Origin: Candidatus Defluviibacillus avedoerensis
GTDB lineage: Bacteria > Pseudomonadota > Gammaproteobacteria > Burkholderiales > Burkholderiaceae_C
DNA length: 64,000 nt
Assembly (NCBI GenBank): GCA_016703665.1
Contig: JADJBS010000013.1
Location: forward strand, 95,887 to 159,886
Reading direction: 5' to 3'
The position numbers and the translations under genes are program-made. The notes under the pieces were generated by a model, which saw only the letters and a list, made by a program, of their open reading frames with translations, did no database searches and had not been told where the DNA came from. Of the stretch, positions 44,770 through 53,285 are shown piece by piece (the stretch's first letter is position 1; the number at the start of each line of letters is the position of its first letter).

Positions 44770-45720
44770 ATGTTTGAGCTTCGTCATCTGCGGCATGCCA
44801 TTGGCCTGGCTGATCACCAAAACTATGCTCGGGCAGCCCAAGTCCTGCACATCTCCCAGCCCGCGCTGAGTCGCAGCATCCAGTCCTTGGAGGAGCAATT
44901 GGGCGTCCGCCTTTTCGACCGCGATCAGGGCGGTGTTCAGCCCACGATTTACGGGAATTTGCTGCTGGGCAGAGCGCGGGAGATTGACCTTGCCGCTTCC
45001 GATTTGTTGCGCGAAGTTGAACTTGCCAAGGGTTTGGCACAGGGCGAGCTGAAAATTGGCGTCGGCCCTTGGGGGGCCGCCGCCCTCGCCGGAGACGTAG
45101 TGGGGGCCATGAGTCGGGCTCATCCGCAATTGCGGCTAAACCTGGTCATTGGCCCCTGGAAGGAATTGCCCGCCCGCTTAAATGCTCGGCAGATTGATTT
45201 CGCCGTCGTGAATATCAGTGAAATGCAGTCTGATGACGAGCTAGACGTATTGCCTCTCAGAGAGCACCCCGTTCTGCTGCTTTGCCGGGCTGGGCACCCG
45301 CTCACATATCTATCGAATCCGAGCATGGCCCAGGTGTTGAAATACCCGCTGGCTGGGCCAGAGATGCCGCAACGTGCAACTGAATTGCTGCTGTCTGAAT
45401 TGCCAGCAGACGTGCGGGCACTGGTCCTGCGGCAGGGCTTGGTCAGCATCACCTGTGACAGTTCGTTCGTACTCAAAAGCATTGTGGCCCAGAGCGATGC
45501 GATCACATTTTTCAATGCCTTCATGGCGCTTGACGAAATTCAGGCAGGTGTGCTCAAGGTGGTGCCAAGCATTAACGCCGGGCCTTTAGGCCAGTTCGGC
45601 GTGGTACGGTTGCGTCGTCGGTCACTGTCCAGTGCAGCTCAAACTTTCATCTCGATGCTGATCGACCATGACAAGGCCATGTCTGATCGCGAAAAAATCT
45701 TTTTCTCAAATGAAAATTGA
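44770..45720 (+). CDS. LysR-type transcriptional regulator
   Basis: 316 aa. MFELRHLRHAIGLADHQNYA, with ARAAQVLHISQPALSRSIQS and LEEQLGVRLFDRDQGGVQPT, is the winged HTH; the linker helix and substrate-binding domain (GELKIGVGPWGAAALAGDVV, PLREHPVLLLCRAGHPLTYL) follow. It is divergent from the GMC oxidoreductase gene, with an AT-rich 92-base gap that should hold its binding sites (several T-N11-A-like stretches are present but none is clear). The expected target is the GMC-alkylsulfatase pair. The effector is unknown. The GC content in the gap after it (45721-45777) is strikingly low. Confidence 0.92.
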   Translation: MFELRHLRHAIGLADHQNYARAAQVLHISQPALSRSIQSLEEQLGVRLFDRDQGGVQPTIYGNLLLGRAREIDLAASDLLREVELAKGLAQGELKIGVGPWGAAALAGDVVGAMSRAHPQLRLNLVIGPWKELPARLNARQIDFAVVNISEMQSDDELDVLPLREHPVLLLCRAGHPLTYLSNPSMAQVLKYPLAGPEMPQRATELLLSELPADVRALVLRQGLVSITCDSSFVLKSIVAQSDAITFFNAFMALDEIQAGVLKVVPSINAGPLGQFGVVRLRRRSLSSAAQTFISMLIDHDKAMSDREKIFFSNEN

Positions 45721-45777
45721 TGTTTTGACAATATTTATAAGCATTTATTGCTATTAAATTCATACTAAATCTATTTC

Positions 45778-46635
45778 ATGACCGCTCGCTTCAGCCGCTT
45801 CTTTCCCTTCCTTTTTGTGGCCCTTTGGTCCACGGGCTTCATCGGTGCGCGCCTGGGTTTGCCCCACACCGAGCCCTTGACCTTCCTGCTGATCCGCTAC
45901 ATCGCTGTCATTGTGTGCATGACGGCTATTGCACTGGCCATGCGTGCGCCTTGGCCCAAGACGGCCTCGCAGTGGTTTCACATCGGTATGGCAGGCCTGC
46001 TGGTGCACGGGGTTTACTTGGGTGGGGTGTTCACTGCGATTTCGCTGGGTTTGCCTGCGGGAGTGGCAGCAATTGTTGTGGGGGTGCAGCCCCTGCTGAC
46101 CGCCGTGGGCGCGGGGTGGCTGTTGGGCGAGACGGTGCTCAGGCGGCAGTGGGTCGGGCTGGTCCTGGGCTTTGTGGGTGTGGGGCTTGTTGTTGGGGGT
46201 AAGTTGGGGGCTGAGTTTGGTGGACATGCGGTTGTTCCAGCCGTCATGGCTTTGCTGGGCATCACGGCGGGAACGCTTTACCAAAAGCGCTATTGCCCCA
46301 GCCTGGACTGGCGCACCGGCTCGGTTGCTCAGTTCATCCCCACGGCGCTGGCAACGCTGGTGCTGGCGGCGTTGACAGAAAATTTTCAGGTGGTGTGGAC
46401 CGGTGAATTTGTCTTTGCCCTTGGCTGGCTGGTGCTGGTGCTGTCGATTGGCGCCATCAGCTTGCTGAACTGGTTGATTCGGAACAGCAATGCGGTCAAC
46501 ATGGCCAGCCTGTTCTATTTGGTGCCCCCGTGCACGGCGCTGGTGGCATGGCTGTTGTTCGGTGAGACCTTCTCTGGCTTGGCGCTGGGTGGCATGGCTC
46601 TTGCAGTCTGGGGTGTGTACCTGGCACGAAAATGA
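45778..46635 (+). CDS. EamA/DMT-family transporter
   Basis: 285 aa with ten hydrophobic helices as two EamA repeats: first FPFLFVALWSTGFIGARLGL to LRRQWVGLVLGFVGVGLVVG, second ALLGITAGTLYQKRYCPSLD to VAWLLFGETFSGLALGGMAL. Proteins of this group export amino acids, nucleotides or other metabolites. ATG 45778 follows an AT-rich 57-base spacer after the LysR gene, so a promoter may lie there; in that case it is not in an operon with lysR. The GETFSG stretch near the end is typical of the second repeat. The substrate is unknown. It is the last gene of the accessory island before the GGDEF gene. Confidence 0.88.
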   Translation: MTARFSRFFPFLFVALWSTGFIGARLGLPHTEPLTFLLIRYIAVIVCMTAIALAMRAPWPKTASQWFHIGMAGLLVHGVYLGGVFTAISLGLPAGVAAIVVGVQPLLTAVGAGWLLGETVLRRQWVGLVLGFVGVGLVVGGKLGAEFGGHAVVPAVMALLGITAGTLYQKRYCPSLDWRTGSVAQFIPTALATLVLAALTENFQVVWTGEFVFALGWLVLVLSIGAISLLNWLIRNSNAVNMASLFYLVPPCTALVAWLLFGETFSGLALGGMALAVWGVYLARK

Positions 46636-46730
46636 TGGCCATCTCACTCACTGGGTGACAGGCGGGGGATTTTGACCCTGTCTCAATCAGGGTAGATACA
46701 TGCAGACCCAATGGCCGCTACCATGGCCGT

Positions 46731-48317
46731 GTGACGCCACCACTCCCTCGTGCTCAGGCCTGGAAGACGGGTATTCAAATCGGTGCCGCGATGGCGACCG
46801 TTGGGGGCGGTTTGACGGTCCTTCTGGTCTTGACCAAGGGGCCGACCTGGGGTCTTCTGGGTGGCCTTGCTCTGGCTGCGGGGCTGGCTGCCGGGTATTG
46901 GCTTTGTTACCAATCTCTCACACAGCTGCGTCGAGAGCTTCAACAGGCGCATTCCAGGCTTCATACGCACGCGAAAACCTTGCCAGATTGGGATACCACT
47001 GGCGCTGTTGGTGGTTTCTCTGCGGGGGGCACAGACACGAGCGAAGGACTCAAGACTGAAAAAGCGCTACAGGCGCTGACCTCGGTGTTTGAGAGAACCC
47101 CCGACTTCGTCGCTCAAATCGACCGCCACGGCGTGATTGGCTACATGAACCCTGCATTGCGCAACGCAGCAGGTATTCCCGCTGGCGAGGCACCCTTCCA
47201 GCGGCGGGTGTCTGGGTTTTTCACCCCCTACACCCAGGAGCAGCTGAGGCGCGAGATCTGGCCTGCGCTTCGAACCAAAGGTATCTGGCTTGGCAAACTG
47301 GATCTCTGCTGGCAAGACTTGAGCCAGATGCCTATGCAGGGCCTGGTGATCGCGCACCGCAATCAAGCGGGGCGGGTCGAGCGGTTTTCAGCCGTGATGC
47401 GCGACATTAGTTTAGAGGTGCAGACGCAGCACGACGCTGTGCGTCAGGCAGCCAGCCTGCACTCTGTGGCCGAGTCGATTCCCGCTGCGGTGGCCGTTGT
47501 CGATAAAGAGGGCGTGTACCAGTACATCAACCGCTCGTTCGAGAATTGGTTGAACTTGCCGCGTGCACAGGTCATCGGCAAGAAGGGCATGGAACTGCTG
47601 GGTGAGTACGAGTTCAATCGCCGCTGGCCCTGGGCGCTAAGGGCATTGGCTGGCGAGCATGTGTCGTACCGCCTTGACTACCCCAGCCGCGAGCGCACGC
47701 GTTACATGGCCATTGAATACATCCCCATGCAAGACACTGCAGGCGAAGCTGACGGGTTTGTGATCGTCGCCCAGGATGTGAGCGCTCAGGTGCATGAAGA
47801 AGAGCGTTTGCTTCAGATTTCGGAGCATGATCCGATGACTGGGCTGTCGAATCGGGCCGGTTTTGAGCGGAAAATGGCCCTTGCTCTGCAAGAGGGTCAC
47901 GGCCCGACCCTGGCGCTGCTCTACGTAGATCTGGACCACTTCAAACCGGTCAATGATCAATTCGGGCATGCGGCCGGTGACGAGGTGCTGAAGCTGTTTG
48001 GCAAGCGCCTGCTCAACATCGTCCGGCCGAGCGACGTTGTGGTGAGGCTGGGCGGCGATGAGTTCGCCATTGTGCTTGTCCGCCTGCACGAGAGGGCTGA
48101 CGCCCAAGGCATTGCCGACAAAGTACTGGCCGCTGCCAATGAGCCATTTCATGTCGACGGCAGCTTGATCACAGTGGGTGCGAGCATTGGAGTGGCGTAT
48201 GGCGTTGATCCTGTGCTGGGTTATCAGGACCTGATGGCGCGCGCAGACGCCAAGCTTTTTCGAGCCAAAAAACTGGGGCGAGGGCGGCAGGTCGGCGCAG
48301 TGGCCCAGAATCCGTAG
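46731..48317 (+). CDS. PAS-GGDEF diguanylate cyclase
   Basis: 528 aa from a GTG start at 46731. Two close N-terminal helices (AMATVGGGLTVLLVLTKGPT and WGLLGGLALAAGLAAGYWLC) anchor it; a helical linker, one PAS domain (VFERTPDFVAQIDRHGVIGY) and a second PAS (SVAESIPAAVAVVDKEGVYQ) follow. The GGDEF domain starts at EHDPMTGLSNRAGFERKMAL and contains VRLGGDEFAIVLVRL, with GASIGVAYGVDP after it. The GG(D/E)EF catalytic motif is intact, so it should make c-di-GMP; no EAL domain is present. A RxxD inhibitory site is not obvious. A weak ribosome site makes the start somewhat uncertain. It may regulate motility or biofilm in response to a membrane or redox cue. Confidence 0.92.
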   Translation: MTPPLPRAQAWKTGIQIGAAMATVGGGLTVLLVLTKGPTWGLLGGLALAAGLAAGYWLCYQSLTQLRRELQQAHSRLHTHAKTLPDWDTTGAVGGFSAGGTDTSEGLKTEKALQALTSVFERTPDFVAQIDRHGVIGYMNPALRNAAGIPAGEAPFQRRVSGFFTPYTQEQLRREIWPALRTKGIWLGKLDLCWQDLSQMPMQGLVIAHRNQAGRVERFSAVMRDISLEVQTQHDAVRQAASLHSVAESIPAAVAVVDKEGVYQYINRSFENWLNLPRAQVIGKKGMELLGEYEFNRRWPWALRALAGEHVSYRLDYPSRERTRYMAIEYIPMQDTAGEADGFVIVAQDVSAQVHEEERLLQISEHDPMTGLSNRAGFERKMALALQEGHGPTLALLYVDLDHFKPVNDQFGHAAGDEVLKLFGKRLLNIVRPSDVVVRLGGDEFAIVLVRLHERADAQGIADKVLAAANEPFHVDGSLITVGASIGVAYGVDPVLGYQDLMARADAKLFRAKKLGRGRQVGAVAQNP

Positions 48318-48464
48318 TGCCTGCACTGCCCGGTCATTCACGTCCAATACCACCATTTACTGCGTTTTTTCCTCTGTCATGCGCAGGCCTGGACTGGTTT
48401 ACCCCGATCTCGCCTGCCGTTCTGCTCGGATAGCATCCCCCCTATCTCTTTGACAGGACAAAAA

Positions 48465-50144
48465 ATGGCCACCAACAAGCTTTTACTGGACTACATCTAT
48501 GGTCACGAGACCCAACTGGCTGACCATGTTTTTCTGACCCAGCCATTGGGCAAGGGCCAGGTGGAGGATTTCACCTGGGGCCAGACCATGAACCAGGCTC
48601 GCCGCATGGCCACCCACCTGCAAAGCCAAGGCTTTGAGCCAGGCGCGCGGATTGCAATCCTGTCCAAAAATACAGCGCACTTCATGATGGCCGAGCTGGC
48701 GATCTGGATGGCCGGGTTTACGACTGTGGCGATCTTCCCGACCGAATCAGCAGACACGGTCAAATTTGTGCTGGAGCACAGCGGCGCCAGCCTGCTGTTT
48801 GTCGGCAAGCTCGACTCCTGGGAGCAGCAAATAGGCGGTGTTCCCGCAGGTCTGCCATGCATCAGCTTGCCGTTGGCACCCAAAACCACTTATCCCAGCT
48901 GGGGCGACACCATTGCAGCTTGCCAGCCTATCGCTGGCAAGCCCGCCCGCAAGCCAGAGGACATCGCCTTGCTGATGTACACATCGGGCTCGACAGGAAC
49001 CCCTAAGGGTGTGATGCACAGCTTTGAGCGTGCCACGCGTGCCAGCGAGGGCATCATGGCCTATGAATACAGCCAACTGGGCAAGGACTTTGAATGTCGC
49101 GTCCTGTCCTATCTGCCGCTGGCCCATATTTTCGAGCGTGCCTGGGTTGAATGCGCGGGCTATGTTCACGGAAAAGGACACATCTTTTTTGCAGAGTCTC
49201 TGGATACTTTCTTGCAGGATCTGCAGCGGGCGCGGCCGACGGTGTTCATTTCGGTGCCGCGGCTATGGCTCAAGTTCCAGCAAGGGGTGTTTGCCAAAAT
49301 GCCCGCCAAAAAGCTGAATCTGCTGCTGAGCATCCCTGTTCTGGGCAAAATCGTCGCGAAAAAGGTGCTGTCCCAGCTGGGTCTGGACCACGTGCTGATG
49401 GCTGGTAGCGGGTCGGCGCCGATTCCACCAGCGCTCATCGCCTGGTACCGGCGACTGGGCCTGAACCTGATGGAAGGTTACGCCATGACCGAGGACTTTG
49501 CGTTCTCGCACACCACCACTCAGACAAAAAACGCGCCTGGCCATGTAGGCATTACCTTCCCTGGCGTAGAGCGACGCATCAGTGACGATGGCGAGGTGTT
49601 GATCAAATCGCCCGGCACGTTGGTGGGCTACTACAAACGACCTGACCTGGATGCCGAGGCCTTTACATCCGACGGTTTCTTTTGCACGGGCGATTTGGGC
49701 GAAGTCAGTGCCGATGGCCAGCTCAAACTCACCGGTCGCAAGAAAGAGCTCTTCAAGACGGGCAAAGGCAAGTATGTGGCCCCGGCCCCCATTGAAAACA
49801 TGATTCTAGAAAGCCCCATGGTTGAGCTGGCCATGGTGTCTGGCGTGGGGCAGCAAGCAGCGTACGCCATCGTGGTGCCTTCGGAAACCCTGCGTCCCAA
49901 GCTTAATGAGGCTGAAGTGAAAGCCGAATTTGAAGCCGAATTGGCCCGGGTACTTGACTATGTCAACGCCAACGTGGCCGACTATGAGCAACTGCGCATG
50001 ATTGTTGTGGCGCGCGAGCCCTGGTCCATCGAAAACGGCTGTCTGACGCCCACCATGAAGATCAAGCGCAATCGCATCGAAGCAGCAGTGGATCAAAAGG
50101 TCGAGAAGTGGTACTCAACCAAGGGGCCTGTAATCTGGGCGTGA
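48465..50144 (+). CDS. Long-chain acyl-CoA synthetase (AMP-forming)
   Basis: 559 aa. The P-loop is LLMYTSGSTGTPKGVMHSFE; ERAWVECAGYVHGKGHIFFA and RPTVFISVPRLWLKFQQGVF belong to the long-chain fatty-acid group; GYAMTEDFAFSHTT (A5-like, with D in the place often held by T-E) and GFFCTGDLGEVSADGQLKLT with GRKKELFKTGKGKYVAPAPI are the A7/A8 adenylation motifs. It activates fatty acids with ATP and CoA, feeding the beta-oxidation genes at 8-21 kb. ATG 48465 follows an AGGACA site; the frame is open five codons upstream. The neighbouring gene is unrelated in direction of function. A fatty-acid substrate is likely; branched or ring-containing acids cannot be excluded. Confidence 0.92.
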   Translation: MATNKLLLDYIYGHETQLADHVFLTQPLGKGQVEDFTWGQTMNQARRMATHLQSQGFEPGARIAILSKNTAHFMMAELAIWMAGFTTVAIFPTESADTVKFVLEHSGASLLFVGKLDSWEQQIGGVPAGLPCISLPLAPKTTYPSWGDTIAACQPIAGKPARKPEDIALLMYTSGSTGTPKGVMHSFERATRASEGIMAYEYSQLGKDFECRVLSYLPLAHIFERAWVECAGYVHGKGHIFFAESLDTFLQDLQRARPTVFISVPRLWLKFQQGVFAKMPAKKLNLLLSIPVLGKIVAKKVLSQLGLDHVLMAGSGSAPIPPALIAWYRRLGLNLMEGYAMTEDFAFSHTTTQTKNAPGHVGITFPGVERRISDDGEVLIKSPGTLVGYYKRPDLDAEAFTSDGFFCTGDLGEVSADGQLKLTGRKKELFKTGKGKYVAPAPIENMILESPMVELAMVSGVGQQAAYAIVVPSETLRPKLNEAEVKAEFEAELARVLDYVNANVADYEQLRMIVVAREPWSIENGCLTPTMKIKRNRIEAAVDQKVEKWYSTKGPVIWA

Positions 50145-50284
50145 AAAATCAGGCTCTTTGGCTGCACACGCCGAGATGGCGCGCTGAGGCCGTGGGCAAT
50201 CATGCTCAAAACTGATCCACATCATTTGTAAGGACCGTCTGCGCGTTCATACTTGTTGGCTTAACCACTCGAAAGTTAAGCCCT

Positions 50285-51067
50285 GTGCCATCGATATTTG
50301 AATTTGGCGAGAAGCGCCCTGAGTTCGCCGTCCGCGTGCTCAACGAGCGTGCTGTGCGTGCCAGCGCTGGCATTCTGTTCTTCTTCGCGATGGTCACGTT
50401 CATGAACGCCTGGCTGGTGGGTAACTTTCAGCCCACCCGGGTGTTTGTGGTGGCGTTTTGGGTTGAATTCTTCATCCGAATTTTCATCAATCCACGCTAT
50501 GCGCCCGCGATGATTGTGGGGCAGTGGGTAGTGCGCAAGCAGCAGCCTGACTATGTGGGCGCACCGCAAAAGCGCTTTGCCTGGGGCATTGGCTTCACGC
50601 TGGCCTGCACCATGCTTTACCTGCTGGTGATCAAGCAAGTGATTGGCCCGATCAACATGCTGGTATGCGGGCTGTGCCTGGTCCTGATGTTTTTTGAAAC
50701 CGCTTTTGGCATCTGCATTGGCTGCAAGGTGTACAACTGGTTTAACAAAGAACAGGCCCAGCTGTGCCCTGGCGGTGTATGCGAAGCACCCACTTGGGAT
50801 AAGCCCCAGTTCTCCATTGCGCAACTGGTGGTGCTGTTGGTCTTCGGTGCGGGTGTGGTGGTGACGGCGCAGTGGGTTTACAGCACCCCGGCTTCGAAGC
50901 AGTCGGGGATGGCAATGCAAGGGCAAAGTGGTTTGGGTGCGCCGGCTGACTTGGCGCCGTCAGCTGCTCCTGTCAACCCCGCTGATACAGAACGTTGCAA
51001 GGTGCCCGCTTTTGCCAAAGCCATCGGCCACGAAGAAAAGTGGAAGCTGCACAACAATTGTCGTTAA
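50285..51067 (+). CDS. DUF4395-family membrane protein
   Basis: 260 aa from a GTG start. Four hydrophobic helices: SAGILFFFAMVTFMNAWLVG, VFVVAFWVEFFIRIFINPRY, WGIGFTLACTMLYLLVIKQV, and a region with MLVCGLCLVLMFFETAFGIC. The conserved IGCKVYNWF with Cys-x-x-Cys (CIGC) near residue 145 and the DxxxRP-type N-terminus (FEFGEKRPEFAVRVLNE) fit DUF4395. The C-terminal 60 residues (Gly/Ala/Pro-rich, ending in TERCKVPAFAKAIG) are an extra soluble tail, longer than the family's core. The two cysteines could bind a metal or form a redox disulfide. DUF4395 proteins often accompany thiol/sulfur-redox genes, which fits the MBL gene nine bases downstream, though its role is not established. Confidence 0.78.
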   Translation: MPSIFEFGEKRPEFAVRVLNERAVRASAGILFFFAMVTFMNAWLVGNFQPTRVFVVAFWVEFFIRIFINPRYAPAMIVGQWVVRKQQPDYVGAPQKRFAWGIGFTLACTMLYLLVIKQVIGPINMLVCGLCLVLMFFETAFGICIGCKVYNWFNKEQAQLCPGGVCEAPTWDKPQFSIAQLVVLLVFGAGVVVTAQWVYSTPASKQSGMAMQGQSGLGAPADLAPSAAPVNPADTERCKVPAFAKAIGHEEKWKLHNNCR

Positions 51068-51076
51068 CATCAGTGC

Positions 51077-52048
51077 ATGCTTATTTTTGTAACTCCCTTT
51101 TTTGTAGCTTTTTTGAATCGACGCATCAGGGGATTCGCGGTGGCATTACTTTCTTTGTCTGCGTTTTGGGTGCCTATGGCGGGTGCCGTCAACGTACAGT
51201 TTCAACCCGTAGCAGAGGGCGTGTACGTACACACAGGTGAACTGGGTCCACGCACAGCGGCAAACGAGGGGCTCAATGCCAACATAGGCCTGGTGGTAAC
51301 ACCCCAAGGAGCTGTCCTGATCGACAGTGGCGCCACCTGGGTCAGTGCGCGGCAGATCCACGCTGCTATCAAAAAAATCACGCCGCAACCGGTGCGATGG
51401 ATCATTAACACAGGTGGGCAAGACCACCGATGGTTGGGGAATGCCTATTTTCAGGCGCAGGGTGCTGAAGTGATTGCCCATGCGCAAGCCCGTGCGGACA
51501 TGCAAAACCGGGGCAACGATCACATCAACGTGCTGCGCGCCGCGTTGGGGCCATTGGTCGATGGCACTGTGCCAGCTCTGCCGCAGCGCTGGTTGTCCAA
51601 GGCGGATGAGCGCCTTGCGCTGGGCGGTGTGGTGTTTGAGTTCCGTCATCGCGGGGGCGCACATACGCCCGGCGACGTGCTGGTCTGGCTGCCCGCCGTG
51701 CAGGTCATGTTTGCGGGTGATGTGGTGTATGCAGAGCGCATGCTCGGTGTACTGCCCGTGAGCAACTCGAAACAATGGCTTGCCACTTTTGCCGAGATCG
51801 AAAAGCTTGCGCCCAAACTGATTGTCCCCGGTCACGGTAAGCCGGTTCCCCTGGCCACCGCTCAAGCCGATACCCGCGACTACCTCGTCGCCCTGCGTTC
51901 CCACATGAAAAAAGCGGTGGACGACGGGCTGGACATCAGCGAGGCAGCACGAACATTTGTGTCTGCACCCTTTGCGCGTTTGGTGAATTCTGCTGATCTG
52001 ATGCCTGGTAACGCCAGCCGTGTTTATCTGGAGCTTGAGCGGGAATAA
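51077..52048 (+). CDS. Exported MBL-fold metallo-hydrolase with altered zinc motif
   Basis: 323 aa with a long N-terminal hydrophobic stretch (FAVALLSLSAFWVPMAGA) that looks like a signal peptide. The MBL fold is visible in ANIGLVVTPQGAVLIDSGAT, RWIINTGGQDHRWLGNAYFQ and FRHRGGAHTPGDVLVWLPAV with MFAGDVVYAERM and LIVPGHGKP. The usual HxHxDH is replaced by NTGGQDHRWLGN, keeping only D and the last H, while the later H(GGAHTPGD), D(FAGDVV) and H(PGHG) ligands remain. This resembles the metallohydrolases of quinoprotein/sulfur relay type, which keep only one metal site. It starts nine bases after the DUF4395 gene and precedes an exporter. Substrate unknown; redox cofactor maturation or sulfur chemistry are candidate roles. 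Confidence 0.8.
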   Translation: MLIFVTPFFVAFLNRRIRGFAVALLSLSAFWVPMAGAVNVQFQPVAEGVYVHTGELGPRTAANEGLNANIGLVVTPQGAVLIDSGATWVSARQIHAAIKKITPQPVRWIINTGGQDHRWLGNAYFQAQGAEVIAHAQARADMQNRGNDHINVLRAALGPLVDGTVPALPQRWLSKADERLALGGVVFEFRHRGGAHTPGDVLVWLPAVQVMFAGDVVYAERMLGVLPVSNSKQWLATFAEIEKLAPKLIVPGHGKPVPLATAQADTRDYLVALRSHMKKAVDDGLDISEAARTFVSAPFARLVNSADLMPGNASRVYLELERE

Positions 52049-52076
52049 GCCTGCCCTTGCGCACCGAAAGCCTCCA

Positions 52077-53285
52077 ATGAAATTATCTGTTCAAGTTAAG
52101 CGACGATTCGTGCTGTCTGTGCTGGGCCTGGCCCTGCTGGGAGGCGTCGCCTTTGTCATGCTGCGAGCGGGACCGTTGGCGCCGGTCAAAATCGTTCTGA
52201 CTGAAGTGAAACAGGGCAGTTTTACTCCTGCGCTGTTTGGCATCGGCACGGTGGAGGCCCGCCGCAGCTGGATGGTGGGCCCGACGGTCGCTGGCCGAGT
52301 GCTGTCAGTCAAGGTGGATGTGGGCGAAACCGTCAAGGCAGGGCAGTTGCTGGCAGAAATGGACCCCGTGGACATCGAGCAGAGGGGCGCGTCCATTGAT
52401 GCGTCGATCGAGCGTGCACGCAGCGTCCAGGCTGCCGCGCTTGCGCAGCAGGCTGATGCCACGGCCAAACGTGAGCTGGCAACCACCAACCTCCAACGCA
52501 ATCAAGACCTGGCCAAACAGGATTTCATCAGCGCAGGTGCGCTGGAAGGGCGATCGCAGGAAAAAGCCTCGGCCGATGCCGCACTCGACGCCGCGCGAGC
52601 CAACCTGGCAGCTGCCGCCCAAGACCTCAAGCGCCTGCAGGCTGACCGCGCCGCCTTGGCTCAGCAGCGCGCCAATGTGCGCCTGCTGGCCCCGGCAGAC
52701 GGCGTGGTCACGGCACGCGATGCCGAGCCCGGCGCTACCGTGGTGGCCGGCCAGCCTGTGCTGCGCCTGATCAACCCCGCCAGCCTGTGGATTCGACTGA
52801 GGGTGGACCAGGGCCGCTCTGAAGGACTGGCTGCCGGACTCAAGGCTCAAATCGTCTTGCGCTCACGGCCCCGCGAGACACTGTCCGGACAAGTCAGCCG
52901 GGTCGAACTGCTCAGCGACAGCGTGACCGAAGAGCGGATTGCACAAGTGGCGTTTGACGCCGCACCCGCAGGTCTGTCGGTGGGTGAAATGGCTGAAGTG
53001 AGTTTGCAACTCGCCCCCATAGCAAAGTCAGCCCTGGTGCCAGGCGCTGCCATCCAGCGTGTGGGCTCACAAACCGGTGTTTGGCGTCTGAATGCAGGTA
53101 AGCCCGAGTTTGTGCCTGTGCGCACTGGCGTCACTAATCTGGACGGCCAGGTTCAGGTGCTAGACGGCCTGGCAGAAGGCGACAAAGTGGTGGTCTACAG
53201 CCAGAAGGCCTTGAGCGCGGGGCAACGTGTTCAGGTGGTGGATGCGCTGGTGTCCGCCAAGGCCGCCGGTGGAGCAAAACCGTGA
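52077..53285 (+). CDS. HlyD-type membrane fusion (adaptor) protein
   Basis: 402 aa. MKLSVQVKRRFVLSVLGLAL is the N-terminal anchor; SFTPALFGIGTVEARRSWMV and VKAGQLLAEMDPVDIEQRGA are the biotinyl-lipoyl-like halves around a long coiled coil (residues about 100-190, rich in Ala/Gln/Arg, for example SADAALDAARANLAAAAQDL); the beta-barrel and membrane-proximal parts follow (LAPADGVVTARDAEPGATVV). It joins an inner-membrane exporter to an outer-membrane channel. The gene overlaps the permease gene by four bases and starts 28 bases after the MBL gene. With the FtsX-type permease and ATPase it forms a DevBCA/MacAB-like tripartite exporter. No outer-membrane channel gene is in the window. Confidence 0.9.
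   Translation: MKLSVQVKRRFVLSVLGLALLGGVAFVMLRAGPLAPVKIVLTEVKQGSFTPALFGIGTVEARRSWMVGPTVAGRVLSVKVDVGETVKAGQLLAEMDPVDIEQRGASIDASIERARSVQAAALAQQADATAKRELATTNLQRNQDLAKQDFISAGALEGRSQEKASADAALDAARANLAAAAQDLKRLQADRAALAQQRANVRLLAPADGVVTARDAEPGATVVAGQPVLRLINPASLWIRLRVDQGRSEGLAAGLKAQIVLRSRPRETLSGQVSRVELLSDSVTEERIAQVAFDAAPAGLSVGEMAEVSLQLAPIAKSALVPGAAIQRVGSQTGVWRLNAGKPEFVPVRTGVTNLDGQVQVLDGLAEGDKVVVYSQKALSAGQRVQVVDALVSAKAAGGAKP

Noticed and set aside
45760..46647. 295-codon open frame on the minus strand, rich in His and Gln
   Set aside because: Antisense shadow of the DMT transporter gene, which has clear helices and motifs.
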